Part shown: one piece after another, positions 47,973 to 58,693 of the stretch
How the letters are laid out: the number at the start of each line of letters is the position of its first letter
Position numbering within the stretch: the stretch's first letter is position 1
Assembly: GCF_041908905.1 (NCBI RefSeq)
Contig: NZ_JAYREK010000001.1
Coordinates: 248,001-312,000, forward strand
Reading direction: 5' to 3'
DNA from: Zoogloea sp041908905
Lineage (GTDB): Bacteria > Pseudomonadota > Gammaproteobacteria > Burkholderiales > Rhodocyclaceae
Length of the DNA: 64,000 nucleotides
Notes under the pieces: generated by a model
The model's database searches: none
The model's input: only the letters and a program-made list of their open reading frames with translations
What the model was told of the DNA's origin: nothing
Program-made: the position numbers and the translations under genes

Positions 47973-49664
47973 TCAGGCGGTGGCCGCGTCCTGCAGGCCA
48001 AGGGTCTGCTTCATCTTCTCTCGGATCTGGAATTTCTGGATCTTGCCGGTGACGGTCATCGGGAAGCTGTCCACGAAACTGATGTAGCGGGGAATCTTGT
48101 AGTGGGCGATCTGGCCCTGGCAGAAGGCCCGCACCTCGTCCTCGCCGAGGCGCTGCCCTTCACGGACGATGATCCAGGCGCAGAGTTCCTCGCCGTACTT
48201 CTTGTCGGGCACGCCCACCACCTGCACGTCGAGCACCTTGGGGTGGCGATAGAGGAACTCCTCGATCTCCCGCGGGTAGATGTTCTCGCCACCGCGGATC
48301 ACCATGTCCTTGATGCGCCCGACGATGTTGCAGAAGCCCGCGTCGTCGAGGGTCGCGATGTCGCCGGTGTGCATCCAGCCGGCGCGGTCGATGGCCTCGG
48401 CGGTCTTGGCCTCGTCGCCCCAGTAGCCGAGCATCACCGAGTAGCCGCGGGTGCACAGCTCGCCGGGGGTGCCGCGGGGCACGATGCGGCCGTCGCTGTC
48501 GACGATCTTGACCTCGCAGTGGGGCTGGACGCGGCCCACCGTGGACACGCGCCGCTCGATGGGGTCGTCGGCCCCGCTCTGGAAGCTCACCGGCGAGGTC
48601 TCGGTCATGCCGTAGGCGATGGTCACCTCGCCCATGTTCATCTTGTCGATGACGCGCTTCATCACCTCGATGGGGCACGGGCTGCCGGCCATGATCCCGG
48701 TGCGCAGGCTGGCCAGGTCGAAGCCGGCGAAGTCCGGGTGGTCGAGCTGGGCGATGAACATGGTGGGCACGCCGTAGCTGGCGGTGCAGCGCTCCTCGGC
48801 GACGGTCTGCAGCGTGGCCAGCGGCTCGAAGGCTTCGGACGGGTAGACCATCGTGGCGCCATGGGTGAGGCAGCCCAGGTTGCCCATCACCATGCCGAAG
48901 CAGTGGTAGAGCGGCACCGGGATGCACACCCGGTCGCCCTCGCGGAGGCGGATCGCCTCGCCGACGAAGAAGCCGTTGTTGAGGATGTTGTGGTGCGACA
49001 GGGTCGCGCCCTTCGGGTTGCCGGTGGTGCCGGAGGTGAACTGGATGTTGATCGGGTCGTCGAACTGCAGGCGCTCGCCCAGCTCGGCCAGCGCCTCGGT
49101 CTCGTCGCGCTCGGGCTGGCGCAGCAGGTCGGCAAAATTGAGCATGCCGGGGCTGCGCCCGGCACCCAGGCGGACCACGATCTCGAGGGTCGGCAGGCGG
49201 TGGCTGCGCAGCAGGCCGGGTTCGCAGTGGGCCAGTTCGGGCGCCAGGTCGGCGAGCATCGCCAGATAGTCGCTGCTCTTGAAGGACGGCGACAGGATCA
49301 ACGCGCGGCAGCCCACCTTGTTGAGGGCGTATTCGAGCTCGCTGCGGCGGTAGGCCGGGTTGATGTTGACCAGCACCAGCCCGGCCTTGGCGGTGGCGAA
49401 CTGGGTGAGCGTCCATTCGTGGTTGTTCTGCGACCAGATGCCGACCCGGTCGCCGGGCTCGAGGCCCAGCCGGCGCAGGCCACAGGCCAGCGCGTCCACC
49501 TTGAGGCGCAGCTCGGCGTAGGTCAGGCGGACGTTCTGGTGGCGCACCACCAGCGCCTCGCGTCCGGCATTGCGGGCGCAGGCGTCGTCGAAATAGCGGC
49601 CGATGGTCTGGCCGATCAGGGGTTTGTCCGATGCGCCATGGACGTAGCTCAGCGCATTGCTCAT
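47973..49664 (-). CDS. Acyl-CoA synthetase (AMP-binding)
   Basis: A 563-aa ANL-family ligase with INIQFTSGTTGNPKGATLSH near residue 200, YGMTETSPVSF near 335, WMHTGDIATLD, and the C-terminal hinge GRIKDMVIRGGENIYPRE and catalytic Lys in GKIQKFQI. It probably activates a branched-chain or medium-chain acid such as isovalerate or acetoacetate to the CoA ester for entry to the liu pathway. It lies between liuD and liuE. Confidence 0.92.
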   Translation of the reverse strand: MSNALSYVHGASDKPLIGQTIGRYFDDACARNAGREALVVRHQNVRLTYAELRLKVDALACGLRRLGLEPGDRVGIWSQNNHEWTLTQFATAKAGLVLVNINPAYRRSELEYALNKVGCRALILSPSFKSSDYLAMLADLAPELAHCEPGLLRSHRLPTLEIVVRLGAGRSPGMLNFADLLRQPERDETEALAELGERLQFDDPINIQFTSGTTGNPKGATLSHHNILNNGFFVGEAIRLREGDRVCIPVPLYHCFGMVMGNLGCLTHGATMVYPSEAFEPLATLQTVAEERCTASYGVPTMFIAQLDHPDFAGFDLASLRTGIMAGSPCPIEVMKRVIDKMNMGEVTIAYGMTETSPVSFQSGADDPIERRVSTVGRVQPHCEVKIVDSDGRIVPRGTPGELCTRGYSVMLGYWGDEAKTAEAIDRAGWMHTGDIATLDDAGFCNIVGRIKDMVIRGGENIYPREIEEFLYRHPKVLDVQVVGVPDKKYGEELCAWIIVREGQRLGEDEVRAFCQGQIAHYKIPRYISFVDSFPMTVTGKIQKFQIREKMKQTLGLQDAATA

Positions 49665-49745
49665 CGTTCGTGTCTCCTCACGCTTTGATGGGTGGGGCCC
49701 CCGCCCGTCTGCGCGGGCTGGGGAGCCGGGGGATGCGGTCGGCGC

Positions 49746-51749
49746 TCAGGCCGGGGTGGGCTCGAAGTCCACCAGTTCGGCGCCGTCGCTCACCTGGTCG
49801 CCCACCGCGAAGCGGAAGGCCTTGACGGTGCCGGCGGCCGGCGCGGTGATGGTGTGCTCCATCTTCATGGCCTCGAGGATCAGCAGCGGGGCGCCCTTGT
49901 CCACCGTGGCGCCGGCCTCGGCGATCAGGGCGATCACCTTGCCGGGCATCGGGGCGAGCAGCCCGCCCTCGGCGCCACCCCCCTCGCCCGCGTGATGCAG
50001 CGGGTCGACCGCGGCAAACTGCCAGGCCCGGCCGTGGGCGAAGACGTGCCGGCGCTCGCCGGCGACGACCACCGTGGCGGTGGTGCGCAGGCCGTCGAAC
50101 TCGGCGCGCAGCAGGCCGCGGGGGTTGAGGCTGCCGCTGACCCGGCTGGTGACGCCGTCGAGGCTGATCTCGAAGGCGCTGCCGCAGCTCGCCACGCCGA
50201 GGGTCTTCTGCGCGTCGCCGAGGCGGAAGATCAGGCTGCGCCGGGCGTGGGTGTTGAGGCGCCAGCCGTCGCGCTGGTGCCAGGGCGAGGCGGGCTCCGG
50301 GTGGCCAGCGGCCTGCTGGGCAGCCCGCTCGCGCTCGCGCAGCAGCTCGGCGAGGGCCGCCGCCAGCCAGGCCTCGCGGCTGGCGCCGGCCTGCTCGGGG
50401 AAGAGATAGTCCTGCTCGCGCTCGATGAGGCCGGTGTCGAGGTCGGCGTTGGCAAAGGCCGGGCAGGCGGTGAGCCGCGACAGGAACTCCACGTTGTTGG
50501 AGACGCCCACCACCCGGTAGTCGGCCAGGGCCTGCAGCATGCGGGCCAGGGCGCGGTCGCGGTTGACGTCCCACACGATGAGCTTGGCGATCATCGGGTC
50601 GTAGAAGGGGCTGATCTCGTCACCCTCCTCGACGCCGGTGTCGACGCGCACGTGCAGCCCCTCCTCGGGCGGCGCCAGGTGCACCAGGCGGCCGGTGGAG
50701 GGCAGGAAACCCTTGGCCGGGTCTTCGGCGTAGATGCGCGCCTCGAGGGCGTGGCCGTTGATGGCGAGCTGCTCCTGGGCCATCGGCAGCGGCTCGCCGG
50801 AGGCCACGCGGAGCTGCCACTCGACCAGGTCGAGCCCGGTGATCATCTCGGTGACCGGGTGCTCCACCTGCAGGCGGGTGTTCATCTCCATGAAGTAGAA
50901 GGTGCCGTCCTGGTTGGCGATGAACTCGACGGTACCGGCGCCCACGTAGCCCACCGCGCGGGCCGCATCGACGGCGGCCTGGCCCATCGCGGCGCGGCGC
51001 TCGGGGGTCATGCCGGGGGCCGGCGCCTCCTCGAGCACCTTCTGGTGGCGGCGCTGCACCGAGCAGTCGCGCTCGAACAGATAAACGTAGTTGCCGTGGG
51101 TGTCGCCGAACACCTGGATCTCGATGTGGCGCGGGCGGGTGAGGTATTTCTCGACCAGCACGTGGTCGGAGCCGAAGCTGGCGGCGGCCTCGCGCTTGCA
51201 CGAGGCCAGCGCGTCGAGGAAGTCGGCGCTCTTCTCCACCAGTCGCATGCCCTTGCCACCGCCGCCCGCGGCGGCCTTGATGAGCACCGGGTAGCCGATG
51301 GCGTCGGCCTGCACGTTGAGGAAGCCGGGCTCCTGGTTGTCGCCGTGGTAGCCGGGGGTGAGCGGCACGCGGGCCTTCTCCATCAGCTTCTTGGCCTCGG
51401 ACTTGGAGCCCATCGCGCGGATCGCCGACACCGGCGGGCCGATGAAGACGACGCCGGCGGCCTCGCAGGCCTCGCAGAAGTCTTCGTTCTCGGACAGGAA
51501 GCCGTAGCCCGGGTGGATCGCCTGGGCGCCGGTCTGCTTGGCCGCGGCGATGATGCGCTCGATGACGAGGTAGCTCTCGCGGGCGGCCGCCGGGCCGATA
51601 TGCACGGCTTCGTCGGCGAGGCGCACGTGGCGCGCGCCGGCGTCGGCGTCGGAATACACCGCCACCGTCTTGATGCCGAGCCGCCGCGCGGTCTTGATGA
51701 CGCGGCAGGCGATTTCACCGCGGTTGGCGATCAGGATCTTGTTGAACAT
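49746..51749 (-). CDS. liuD: Methylcrotonyl-CoA carboxylase, biotin-carboxylase and biotin-carrier subunit
   Basis: The 667-aa alpha subunit carries a biotin carboxylase domain (LIANRGEIACRVIKTARRLG, ATP-grasp KAAAGGGGKGMRLV near 160, EVEFIANQDG-like TVEFIANQDGTFYFMEMNTRLQVEHP near 285) and the C-terminal biotinyl domain with EAMKMEHT near 625. The paired liuB beta subunit and liuC, liuE and liuA nearby define it as the leucine-pathway enzyme rather than propionyl- or acetyl-CoA carboxylase. Confidence 0.93.
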   Translation of the reverse strand: MFNKILIANRGEIACRVIKTARRLGIKTVAVYSDADAGARHVRLADEAVHIGPAAARESYLVIERIIAAAKQTGAQAIHPGYGFLSENEDFCEACEAAGVVFIGPPVSAIRAMGSKSEAKKLMEKARVPLTPGYHGDNQEPGFLNVQADAIGYPVLIKAAAGGGGKGMRLVEKSADFLDALASCKREAAASFGSDHVLVEKYLTRPRHIEIQVFGDTHGNYVYLFERDCSVQRRHQKVLEEAPAPGMTPERRAAMGQAAVDAARAVGYVGAGTVEFIANQDGTFYFMEMNTRLQVEHPVTEMITGLDLVEWQLRVASGEPLPMAQEQLAINGHALEARIYAEDPAKGFLPSTGRLVHLAPPEEGLHVRVDTGVEEGDEISPFYDPMIAKLIVWDVNRDRALARMLQALADYRVVGVSNNVEFLSRLTACPAFANADLDTGLIEREQDYLFPEQAGASREAWLAAALAELLRERERAAQQAAGHPEPASPWHQRDGWRLNTHARRSLIFRLGDAQKTLGVASCGSAFEISLDGVTSRVSGSLNPRGLLRAEFDGLRTTATVVVAGERRHVFAHGRAWQFAAVDPLHHAGEGGGAEGGLLAPMPGKVIALIAEAGATVDKGAPLLILEAMKMEHTITAPAAGTVKAFRFAVGDQVSDGAELVDFEPTPA

Positions 51750-51779
51750 CGGGTCTCCTCCGGTTCTGTGGTTTTCTTG

Positions 51780-52574
51780 TCAGTTGCCTGCGCCCGGCAC
51801 CCAGGCCGCCGGACGCTTGTCGAGGAAGGCGGCGAGGCCCTCCCGGGCCTCGGGGGTGGCGCGCAGGGTGGCGATGCGGCGGGCGGTGTCCTCGACCAGG
51901 GCGTCGCTCACCGGCTGGTCGGCCACCGCGCGGATCAGCGCCTTGGCGGCCCCCTGGGAGCGCGGCCCGCCCTGCAGCAGCGCGGCGACGAGCTCGTGCA
52001 CCCGGGCGTCGATGGCGTCGGCGGCGACCACCTCGTGGGCCAGGCCGAGCTCCCGCGCCCGCGCGGCGGAGATCCGCTCGGCGGTCTGGAAGTAGCGGCT
52101 GGCCTGGCGGGCGCCGATGGCGCGGATCACGTAGGGGCTGATCGCCGACGGGATGATCCCGAAGCGCACCTCGGAGGTGGCGAACACCGCGCCCTCGCCG
52201 GCGACGCAGATGTCGCAGGCGGACGCGAGGCCCATGCCGCCGCCGAGCGCCGCGCCATGGACGCGGGCGATGGTGGGCTTGTCCATCTCGGCGAGGGTGC
52301 GCAGCATGCCGGCGAGCTTGCGGGCGTCGGCGAGGTTGGCCTCGACCGAGGCCTCGGCGGCGCGGCGCATCCAGTTGAGATCGGCGCCGGCCGAGAAGCT
52401 CTTGCCGCGCCCGGCGAGCACCACCACGCGCACCGCGTCGTCGGCGTCGAGGGCCTGGCAGGCGGCGGTGAGTTCGGCGATGAGTTGCTCGTTGAAGGCG
52501 TTGTGCACGTCCGGGCGGTTCATCCAGATCGTGGCGATGCCGCCTTCACAAAGGATTTCCAGTGTCTCGTACAT
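51780..52574 (-). CDS. liuC: Methylglutaconyl-CoA hydratase (crotonase family)
   Basis: A 264-aa crotonase-fold hydratase. The oxyanion and CoA-binding blocks are AGRGKSFSAGADLNWMRR near residue 53 and ARVHGAALGGGMGLASACD near 104, with a glutamate in ATSEVRFGIIPSAISPYV. It hydrates 3-methylglutaconyl-CoA to HMG-CoA. It sits between liuB and liuD, all in one direction, as in Pseudomonas liuRABCDE-type clusters. Confidence 0.93.
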   Translation of the reverse strand: MYETLEILCEGGIATIWMNRPDVHNAFNEQLIAELTAACQALDADDAVRVVVLAGRGKSFSAGADLNWMRRAAEASVEANLADARKLAGMLRTLAEMDKPTIARVHGAALGGGMGLASACDICVAGEGAVFATSEVRFGIIPSAISPYVIRAIGARQASRYFQTAERISAARARELGLAHEVVAADAIDARVHELVAALLQGGPRSQGAAKALIRAVADQPVSDALVEDTARRIATLRATPEAREGLAAFLDKRPAAWVPGAGN

Positions 52575-52690
52575 GTTTTCTCCGTCAGGAGTGAGGAGGC
52601 CGGGCGGAGTCGGGCGGCGCTTGCGATCAGCCCGCGCAGCAGGCCGGTACGCGGCCTGGTGACGCTTCGCGCCCTCCTCCTCGCCGCTGG

Positions 52691-54298
<1,608 letters not shown>

Positions 54299-54330
54299 GG
54301 GTCTCCTCTCGCTCCTTATTTTTTTGTCTG

Positions 54331-54915
54331 CTACAAATGCTTCTCGTCGCGGATGCGCTTGCCGACGGTGGGCGGGTGGTAGGCCCCCATCGCCCGCAGC
54401 AGCGCGGGTACGTCGTCCTCCACCAGCAGCAGGCCGCGGTTTTCGGTCTTCATGAAGCCTTCGCTGACACCCCGCTCCATCATCTGCACCAGCGGCTGGT
54501 AATAGCCCTCCACATTGAGTAGCGCGACAGGCTTGCTGTGGAAGCCGAGCTGGGCCCAGGTGAGGATCTCGAAGAGCTCCTCGAAGGTGCCCAGCCCGCC
54601 CGGCAGGGCGATGAAGCCGTCGGCCAGCTCGGCCATGCGGGCCTTGCGGGTGTGCATCGAATCGACCACCTCGAGGCGGGTCAGGCCCTCGTGGCCGACC
54701 TCCCACTCGAGCAGCGCGCGGGGGATCACCCCCACCACCCGACCGCCGGCGGCCAGGCAGGCGTCGGCGACGATGCCCATCAGGCCGACGTTGCCGCCGC
54801 CGTACACCAGTTCGATGCCCCGCTCGGCCAGCAGCGCGCCGAGGGCTTCGGCCGCCGCCCGGTAGGCCGGGCGCACGCCGGCGCGCGAGCCGCAGAACAC
54901 ACAGAGGCGTTTCAT
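54331..54915 (-). CDS. LOG family protein (TIGR00730)
   Basis: A 194-aa Rossmann-fold protein of the LOG (lonely guy) family: MKRLCVFCGSRAG at the start, IELVYGGGNVGLMG near residue 34, and the signature ALPGGLGTFEELFEI near 103. Some members are cytokinin-activating or AMP phosphoribohydrolases; many bacterial ones are of uncertain function. Its position between liuB and a thioredoxin-fold isomerase gene is probably incidental. Confidence 0.93.
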   Translation of the reverse strand: MKRLCVFCGSRAGVRPAYRAAAEALGALLAERGIELVYGGGNVGLMGIVADACLAAGGRVVGVIPRALLEWEVGHEGLTRLEVVDSMHTRKARMAELADGFIALPGGLGTFEELFEILTWAQLGFHSKPVALLNVEGYYQPLVQMMERGVSEGFMKTENRGLLLVEDDVPALLRAMGAYHPPTVGKRIRDEKHL

Positions 54916-54928
54916 GGCTGCCTCCGTG

Positions 54929-55552
54929 TCAGAACGGGCCGTCCTGCAGCCAGCGCTCCAGCTGCGGCAGACGGTCGGCGCCCCAGAAGGGCTCGCCATC
55001 GACGATGACGAAGGGCGAGCCGAACACCCCGCGGGCGATGCCCTGCTCGACCTCGGCGGCGAGCTGGGCCTTGATCTCGGAGCCGGCGAGCACCGCCGAC
55101 AGTTCGTCCCGGTCGACACCCTGGCCGGCGGCGATGTCGAGCACCGCGCCGAGATCGGAGATGTTCACGTCGTCGACGAAATACGCCCGGTAGGCCGCCA
55201 GGCCAAAGGCCTTCGCCTTCGCGGGGCTGCGCCCGTGGAGCCACAGGAAGGCCCGGGCGGCGTGCTGGGTGGGGATCGGAAAGGTGGACGGCTGCCGGTA
55301 GGGCAGCCCGAAGAAGCGGGCCGAGCGCGCGATGTCGTGCATCGAGTAGGCGCCCTTCAGGGGGATGCCGGGCAGCGGGCCGAGGCCGGTGAGCTTGAAG
55401 GTGGCCCCCAGCAGGAAGGGGTGCCAATTCACCGTGCGGCCGTGGCGGGCGGCGAGGGCGTCGATCTGCTCGGCGGCGAAGTAACCGTAGGGCGACGAGA
55501 AGTCGAAGTAGAAATCGAGGGCTGCGGCGGGGGCCGTCGGTGCATTGGTCAT
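54929..55552 (-). CDS. 2-hydroxychromene-2-carboxylate isomerase-like (DsbA/GST-kappa fold)
   Basis: A 207-aa protein of the DsbA-fold HCCA isomerase family: LDFYFDFSSPYGYFAAEQID near residue 11, VNWHPFLLGATFK, and the C-terminal RGVFGSPFVIVDGEPFWGADRL. The GST-kappa-type active Ser is visible in the FSSPYGY motif. It may isomerise a glutathione adduct or aromatic intermediate. It lies between a thioesterase-like gene and the LOG gene. Confidence 0.9.
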   Translation of the reverse strand: MTNAPTAPAAALDFYFDFSSPYGYFAAEQIDALAARHGRTVNWHPFLLGATFKLTGLGPLPGIPLKGAYSMHDIARSARFFGLPYRQPSTFPIPTQHAARAFLWLHGRSPAKAKAFGLAAYRAYFVDDVNISDLGAVLDIAAGQGVDRDELSAVLAGSEIKAQLAAEVEQGIARGVFGSPFVIVDGEPFWGADRLPQLERWLQDGPF

Positions 55553-55568
55553 CGGCGTTTCCTTGGCG

Positions 55569-56009
55569 CTAGTGGCCCTTCGGCCACAGGATCATCTGGG
55601 TGCAGCGGAACAGGGCCAGGCGGCTGCCGCAGCCCCCGCTGCTCACTTCGGCATCCCACACCTGGGTGTGGCGGTCGCCATGCACGGCGGTGGCCTCGCA
55701 CAGCAGCACGCCCTCGGTCTGGGTGCCGAAGAAGTTGGTCTTCATCTCGATGGTGCTGAAGCCCGCCGCGCCCTCGGGCAGGTGGGCGCGGGTGGCGTAG
55801 CCGGCGGCGCTGTCGGCCAGCGCGATGAGCGCCGCCGCGTGCAGGAAGCCGTCGGGCCCCAGCATCTCCGGGCGGATCAGCATGCGCGCCGACAGGCGCC
55901 CCGGCGCCAGGCCCACCGCCTCGACGCCAAACCACGCCGGCAGGTGGCCGACGCCCAGGGCGTTGAGGCCTTCCGGGGTGATGCCTTCGCGGAGCTTGGG
56001 GGCGGGCAT
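55569..56009 (-). CDS. PaaI-type hotdog thioesterase
   Basis: A 146-aa hotdog-fold protein with PEMLGPDGFLHAAALIALADSAAGYA near residue 48, including the HGG-like active region (DGFLHAAA), followed by SGGCGSRLALFRC near the end. Such proteins hydrolyse acyl-CoA, notably phenylacetyl-CoA-type or free-CoA recycling esters. It lies 9 bp after the GNAT-carbonic anhydrase gene in the liu region, where it could release CoA from dead-end products. Confidence 0.85.
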   Translation of the reverse strand: MPAPKLREGITPEGLNALGVGHLPAWFGVEAVGLAPGRLSARMLIRPEMLGPDGFLHAAALIALADSAAGYATRAHLPEGAAGFSTIEMKTNFFGTQTEGVLLCEATAVHGDRHTQVWDAEVSSGGCGSRLALFRCTQMILWPKGH

Positions 56010-56018
56010 CGGGCGTCC

Positions 56019-57161
56019 TCAGTTGGGGAGGGCCTCGAGGGCCGACAGGTAGCGCGGCATCAGGTCGTCGCGCCGCCCCACGTTGATGCCCAGGTCGCGG
56101 ATCAGGCCGTTCTTGAGGCCATACACCCAGCCATGCACGGTGAGCTGCTGGCCGCGCTTCCAGGCGTCCTGGACGACGATGGTCTGGCAGACGTTAACGA
56201 CCTGCTCGATGGTGTTGAGCTCGCACAGGCGGTCGTGGCGCAGCTCGGGCGGCAGCAGGTCGACCCGGTCGAGATGCTTGACATGCACGTCCTGCACGTG
56301 GCGCAGCCACAGGTCGACGAGCCCGACCCGGTCGCGCTGCAGCGCGGCATTGACGCCTCCGCAGCCGTAGTGGCCGACCACCATGATGTGCTTGACCTTC
56401 AGCACATCCACCGCGTACTGGATCACCGACAGGCAGTTGAGGTCGGTATGCACCACCACGTTGGCGACGTTGCGGTGCACGAAGACCTCGCCCGGCAAGA
56501 GGCCGATGATCTCGTTGGCCGGCACGCGGGAGTCGGAGCAGCCGATCCACAGGTATTCGGGCGACTGCAGGTGCGACAGCTTCTCGAAGAAGGTCGGGTC
56601 CACCTGGCGCATCCGGCGCGACCAGGCGAGGTTGTAGTCGAAGAGGTGGAACAGGTTCTCGTTCTTGACCTCGGATTCGGACCAGTTCTCGAGGTCGAGG
56701 GCCAGGAACAGCGTGCCCTCGACGGGGGTCGGGTAGTAGGCCGGCGCCTCCTTGAAGCCGAGCTCCCGGTACAGCTTGACGGCGATGCGCATGGCCGGCA
56801 GGGTGTCCATCATCACCTTGCGGTAGCCGAGGGCCTTGGCGGCCTTGATCGCCGCGAGGGCCAGCTGGCGCCCGATGCCGTTGCCGCGCATTTCGGGCTC
56901 CACGTAGAGCCGCTTCATCTCGCAGACGCCGTCGGAGGTCGGGCGGATGCCCACGCAGCCGGCCGGGCGGCCTTCAAAGGTCGCAAAGAACAGGCGCCCC
57001 GCCGGCGCCGCGTAGGCCCCGGGCAGGGAGGCCATCTCCTCGCCGAAGTCCTGGTAGTCCAGATTCACGCCCAGCCAGGCGGCATAGTTGCGGAAAAACT
57101 GCCGGACATGTTCGAGCTCGACGTGGTCGTCGGCTCCCAGAATGTGAAGCTTCACAGGCAT
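56019..57161 (-). CDS. GNAT acetyltransferase fused to beta-carbonic anhydrase
   Basis: A 380-aa fusion. Residues 1-160 form a GNAT domain with CEMKRLYVEPEMRGNGIGRQLALAAI (acetyl-CoA-binding RGxGIG loop near 97). Residues 165-380 form a beta-carbonic anhydrase with zinc ligands in LWIGCSDSRVPANEI (Cys, Asp) and MVVGHYGCGGVNAAL (His, Cys). The reading frame is continuous with no internal start by a ribosome site. Carbonic anhydrase supplies bicarbonate, which the LiuD/LiuB carboxylase in the same cluster consumes. Confidence 0.88.
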   Translation of the reverse strand: MPVKLHILGADDHVELEHVRQFFRNYAAWLGVNLDYQDFGEEMASLPGAYAAPAGRLFFATFEGRPAGCVGIRPTSDGVCEMKRLYVEPEMRGNGIGRQLALAAIKAAKALGYRKVMMDTLPAMRIAVKLYRELGFKEAPAYYPTPVEGTLFLALDLENWSESEVKNENLFHLFDYNLAWSRRMRQVDPTFFEKLSHLQSPEYLWIGCSDSRVPANEIIGLLPGEVFVHRNVANVVVHTDLNCLSVIQYAVDVLKVKHIMVVGHYGCGGVNAALQRDRVGLVDLWLRHVQDVHVKHLDRVDLLPPELRHDRLCELNTIEQVVNVCQTIVVQDAWKRGQQLTVHGWVYGLKNGLIRDLGINVGRRDDLMPRYLSALEALPN

Positions 57162-57303
57162 CGGTCACCCCTCCATACAAACGAAACAAGCCGACACGAT
57201 ACCCCTCTCGGGAGCCCGTTTCACGCACCGCAACAACAGTCCGCACGACGCTCCACCGCCGGAAAGCCCGGGCGGCGGCGGCGCATGCCTTGCAACAAAC
57301 GCC

Positions 57304-57321
57304 CCCCGGCCACGGCCGGGG
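57304..57321. terminator. GC-rich hairpin after liuA
   Basis: ccccggcc and ggccgggg are perfect complements around a two-base loop, 20 bp beyond the liuA stop. It lacks a T-run and is only a candidate for mRNA 3' end formation. Confidence 0.35.
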
Positions 57322-57340
57322 AGGCGGAACGGGACGACGC

Positions 57341-58513
57341 TCAGGCCGTCTCGCCGAACAGCTCGCGGCCGATCAGCATCCGGCGGATCTCGCTGGTGCC
57401 GGCGCCGATCTCGTAGAGCTTGGCGTCACGCCACAGACGGCCGGTGGCGTAGTCGTTGGTGTAGCCCACGCCGCCGAGGGTCTGGATCGCCTCGCCGGCC
57501 ATCCAGGTGGCCTTCTCGGCCGAGTAGAGGATCGCGCCGGCGGCGTCCTTGCGCAGGGTGCGGGCGTGGTCGGCCCGGTCGCAGGCCTGGCCCACCGCAT
57601 ACACATAGGCGCGGGTCGCCATCCAGGTGCTGTACATGTCGGCGAGCTTGCCCTGCATCAGCTGGAACTCACCGATGCTCTGGCCGAACTGCTTGCGCTC
57701 GTGGAGGTAGGGCACCACGATGTCCATGCACGCCGCCATGATGCCCAGCGGGCCGCCGCACAGCACCGCGCGCTCGTAGTCGAGGCCGCTCATCAGCACC
57801 TTGGCGCCGTTGCCGACGCCACCGAGCACGTTCTCCTCGGGGATCTCGCAGTCGTCGAAGAACAGCGGGTAGGTGTTGGAGCCGCGCATCCCCAGCTTGT
57901 CGAGGTGGTTGCCGTGGGTGAAGCCCTTGAAGCCCTTCTCGACGATGAAGGCGGTCATGCCCCGGGCGCCGGCGTCCGGATCGGTCTTGGCATACACCAC
58001 CAGGGTGTCGGCGTCGCCGCCGTTGGTGATCCACATCTTGGCGCCGTTGAGCACGTAGCGGTCGCCCTTCCTGTCGGCGCGCAGCTTCATGCTGACCACG
58101 TCGGAGCCGGCGTTGGGCTCGCTCATCGCCAGCGCGCCGATGTGCTCGCCGGAGACCAGCTTGGGCAGGTATTTCTGCTTCTGGGCCTCGCTGCCGTTGC
58201 GGCGGATCTGGTTGACGCACAGGTTGGAGTGGGCGCCGTAGGACAGGCCCACCGATGCGGAGGCGCGGGAGACTTCCTCGAGGGCGATGATGTGGGCCAG
58301 GTAGCCCATGTTGGTGCCGCCGTACTCCTCGGGCACCGTCATGCCGTGCAGGCCGAGGTCGCCGAGCTTCTTCCAGAGGTCGGCGGGGAACAGGTTGTCC
58401 CGGTCGACGTCGGCGGCGCGGGGGGCGATCTCGTTGGCGGCAAAGGCCTGCACGGTGTCGCGCAGGGCCTCGATGGTTTCGCCGAGATGGAAGTTCAGGC
58501 TGGGAATGTGCAT
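57341..58513 (-). CDS. liuA: Isovaleryl-CoA dehydrogenase
   Basis: LiuA oxidises isovaleryl-CoA to 3-methylcrotonyl-CoA with FAD, the first committed step of leucine and isovalerate breakdown. The 390-aa acyl-CoA dehydrogenase shows GLSYGAHSNLCVNQI near residue 95, ALAMSEPNAGSDV near 130, YVLNGAKMWITNG and the catalytic Glu region GLDYERAVLCGGPLGIMAAC near 240, characteristic of isovaleryl rather than general dehydrogenases. A LiuR-type operator lies 144 bp upstream. Confidence 0.96.
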   Translation of the reverse strand: MHIPSLNFHLGETIEALRDTVQAFAANEIAPRAADVDRDNLFPADLWKKLGDLGLHGMTVPEEYGGTNMGYLAHIIALEEVSRASASVGLSYGAHSNLCVNQIRRNGSEAQKQKYLPKLVSGEHIGALAMSEPNAGSDVVSMKLRADRKGDRYVLNGAKMWITNGGDADTLVVYAKTDPDAGARGMTAFIVEKGFKGFTHGNHLDKLGMRGSNTYPLFFDDCEIPEENVLGGVGNGAKVLMSGLDYERAVLCGGPLGIMAACMDIVVPYLHERKQFGQSIGEFQLMQGKLADMYSTWMATRAYVYAVGQACDRADHARTLRKDAAGAILYSAEKATWMAGEAIQTLGGVGYTNDYATGRLWRDAKLYEIGAGTSEIRRMLIGRELFGETA

Positions 58514-58656
58514 GGGTGGGTCTCCTCGTATGGTTGTTTTTAGGGTGCTCCGCCAGCCACTTTAACCCCGGAGAAAGACCTTTGAGCAGCGCGGCCCGCA
58601 GGGCAGCCGCCTGGCATCTCCGGGACCGGGTGGCTTGGCTTGCCGGCGCCGTTTTG

Positions 58657-58676
58657 TTACGTTTACGTAAACGTAA
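58657..58676. promoter_or_regulatory. Palindromic LiuR-type operator
   Basis: ttacgtttacgtaaacgtaa is a perfect 20-bp palindrome, between the liuR stop and the liuA start. It fits the ACGT-centred consensus reported for LiuR regulators of leucine degradation. It overlaps a weak promoter candidate for liuA on the minus strand (ttgatt, 16 bp, taacaa), so LiuR binding would repress liuA transcription until a pathway intermediate relieves it. Confidence 0.75.
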
Positions 58677-58693
58677 ATCAATGGCGAAAAAAA

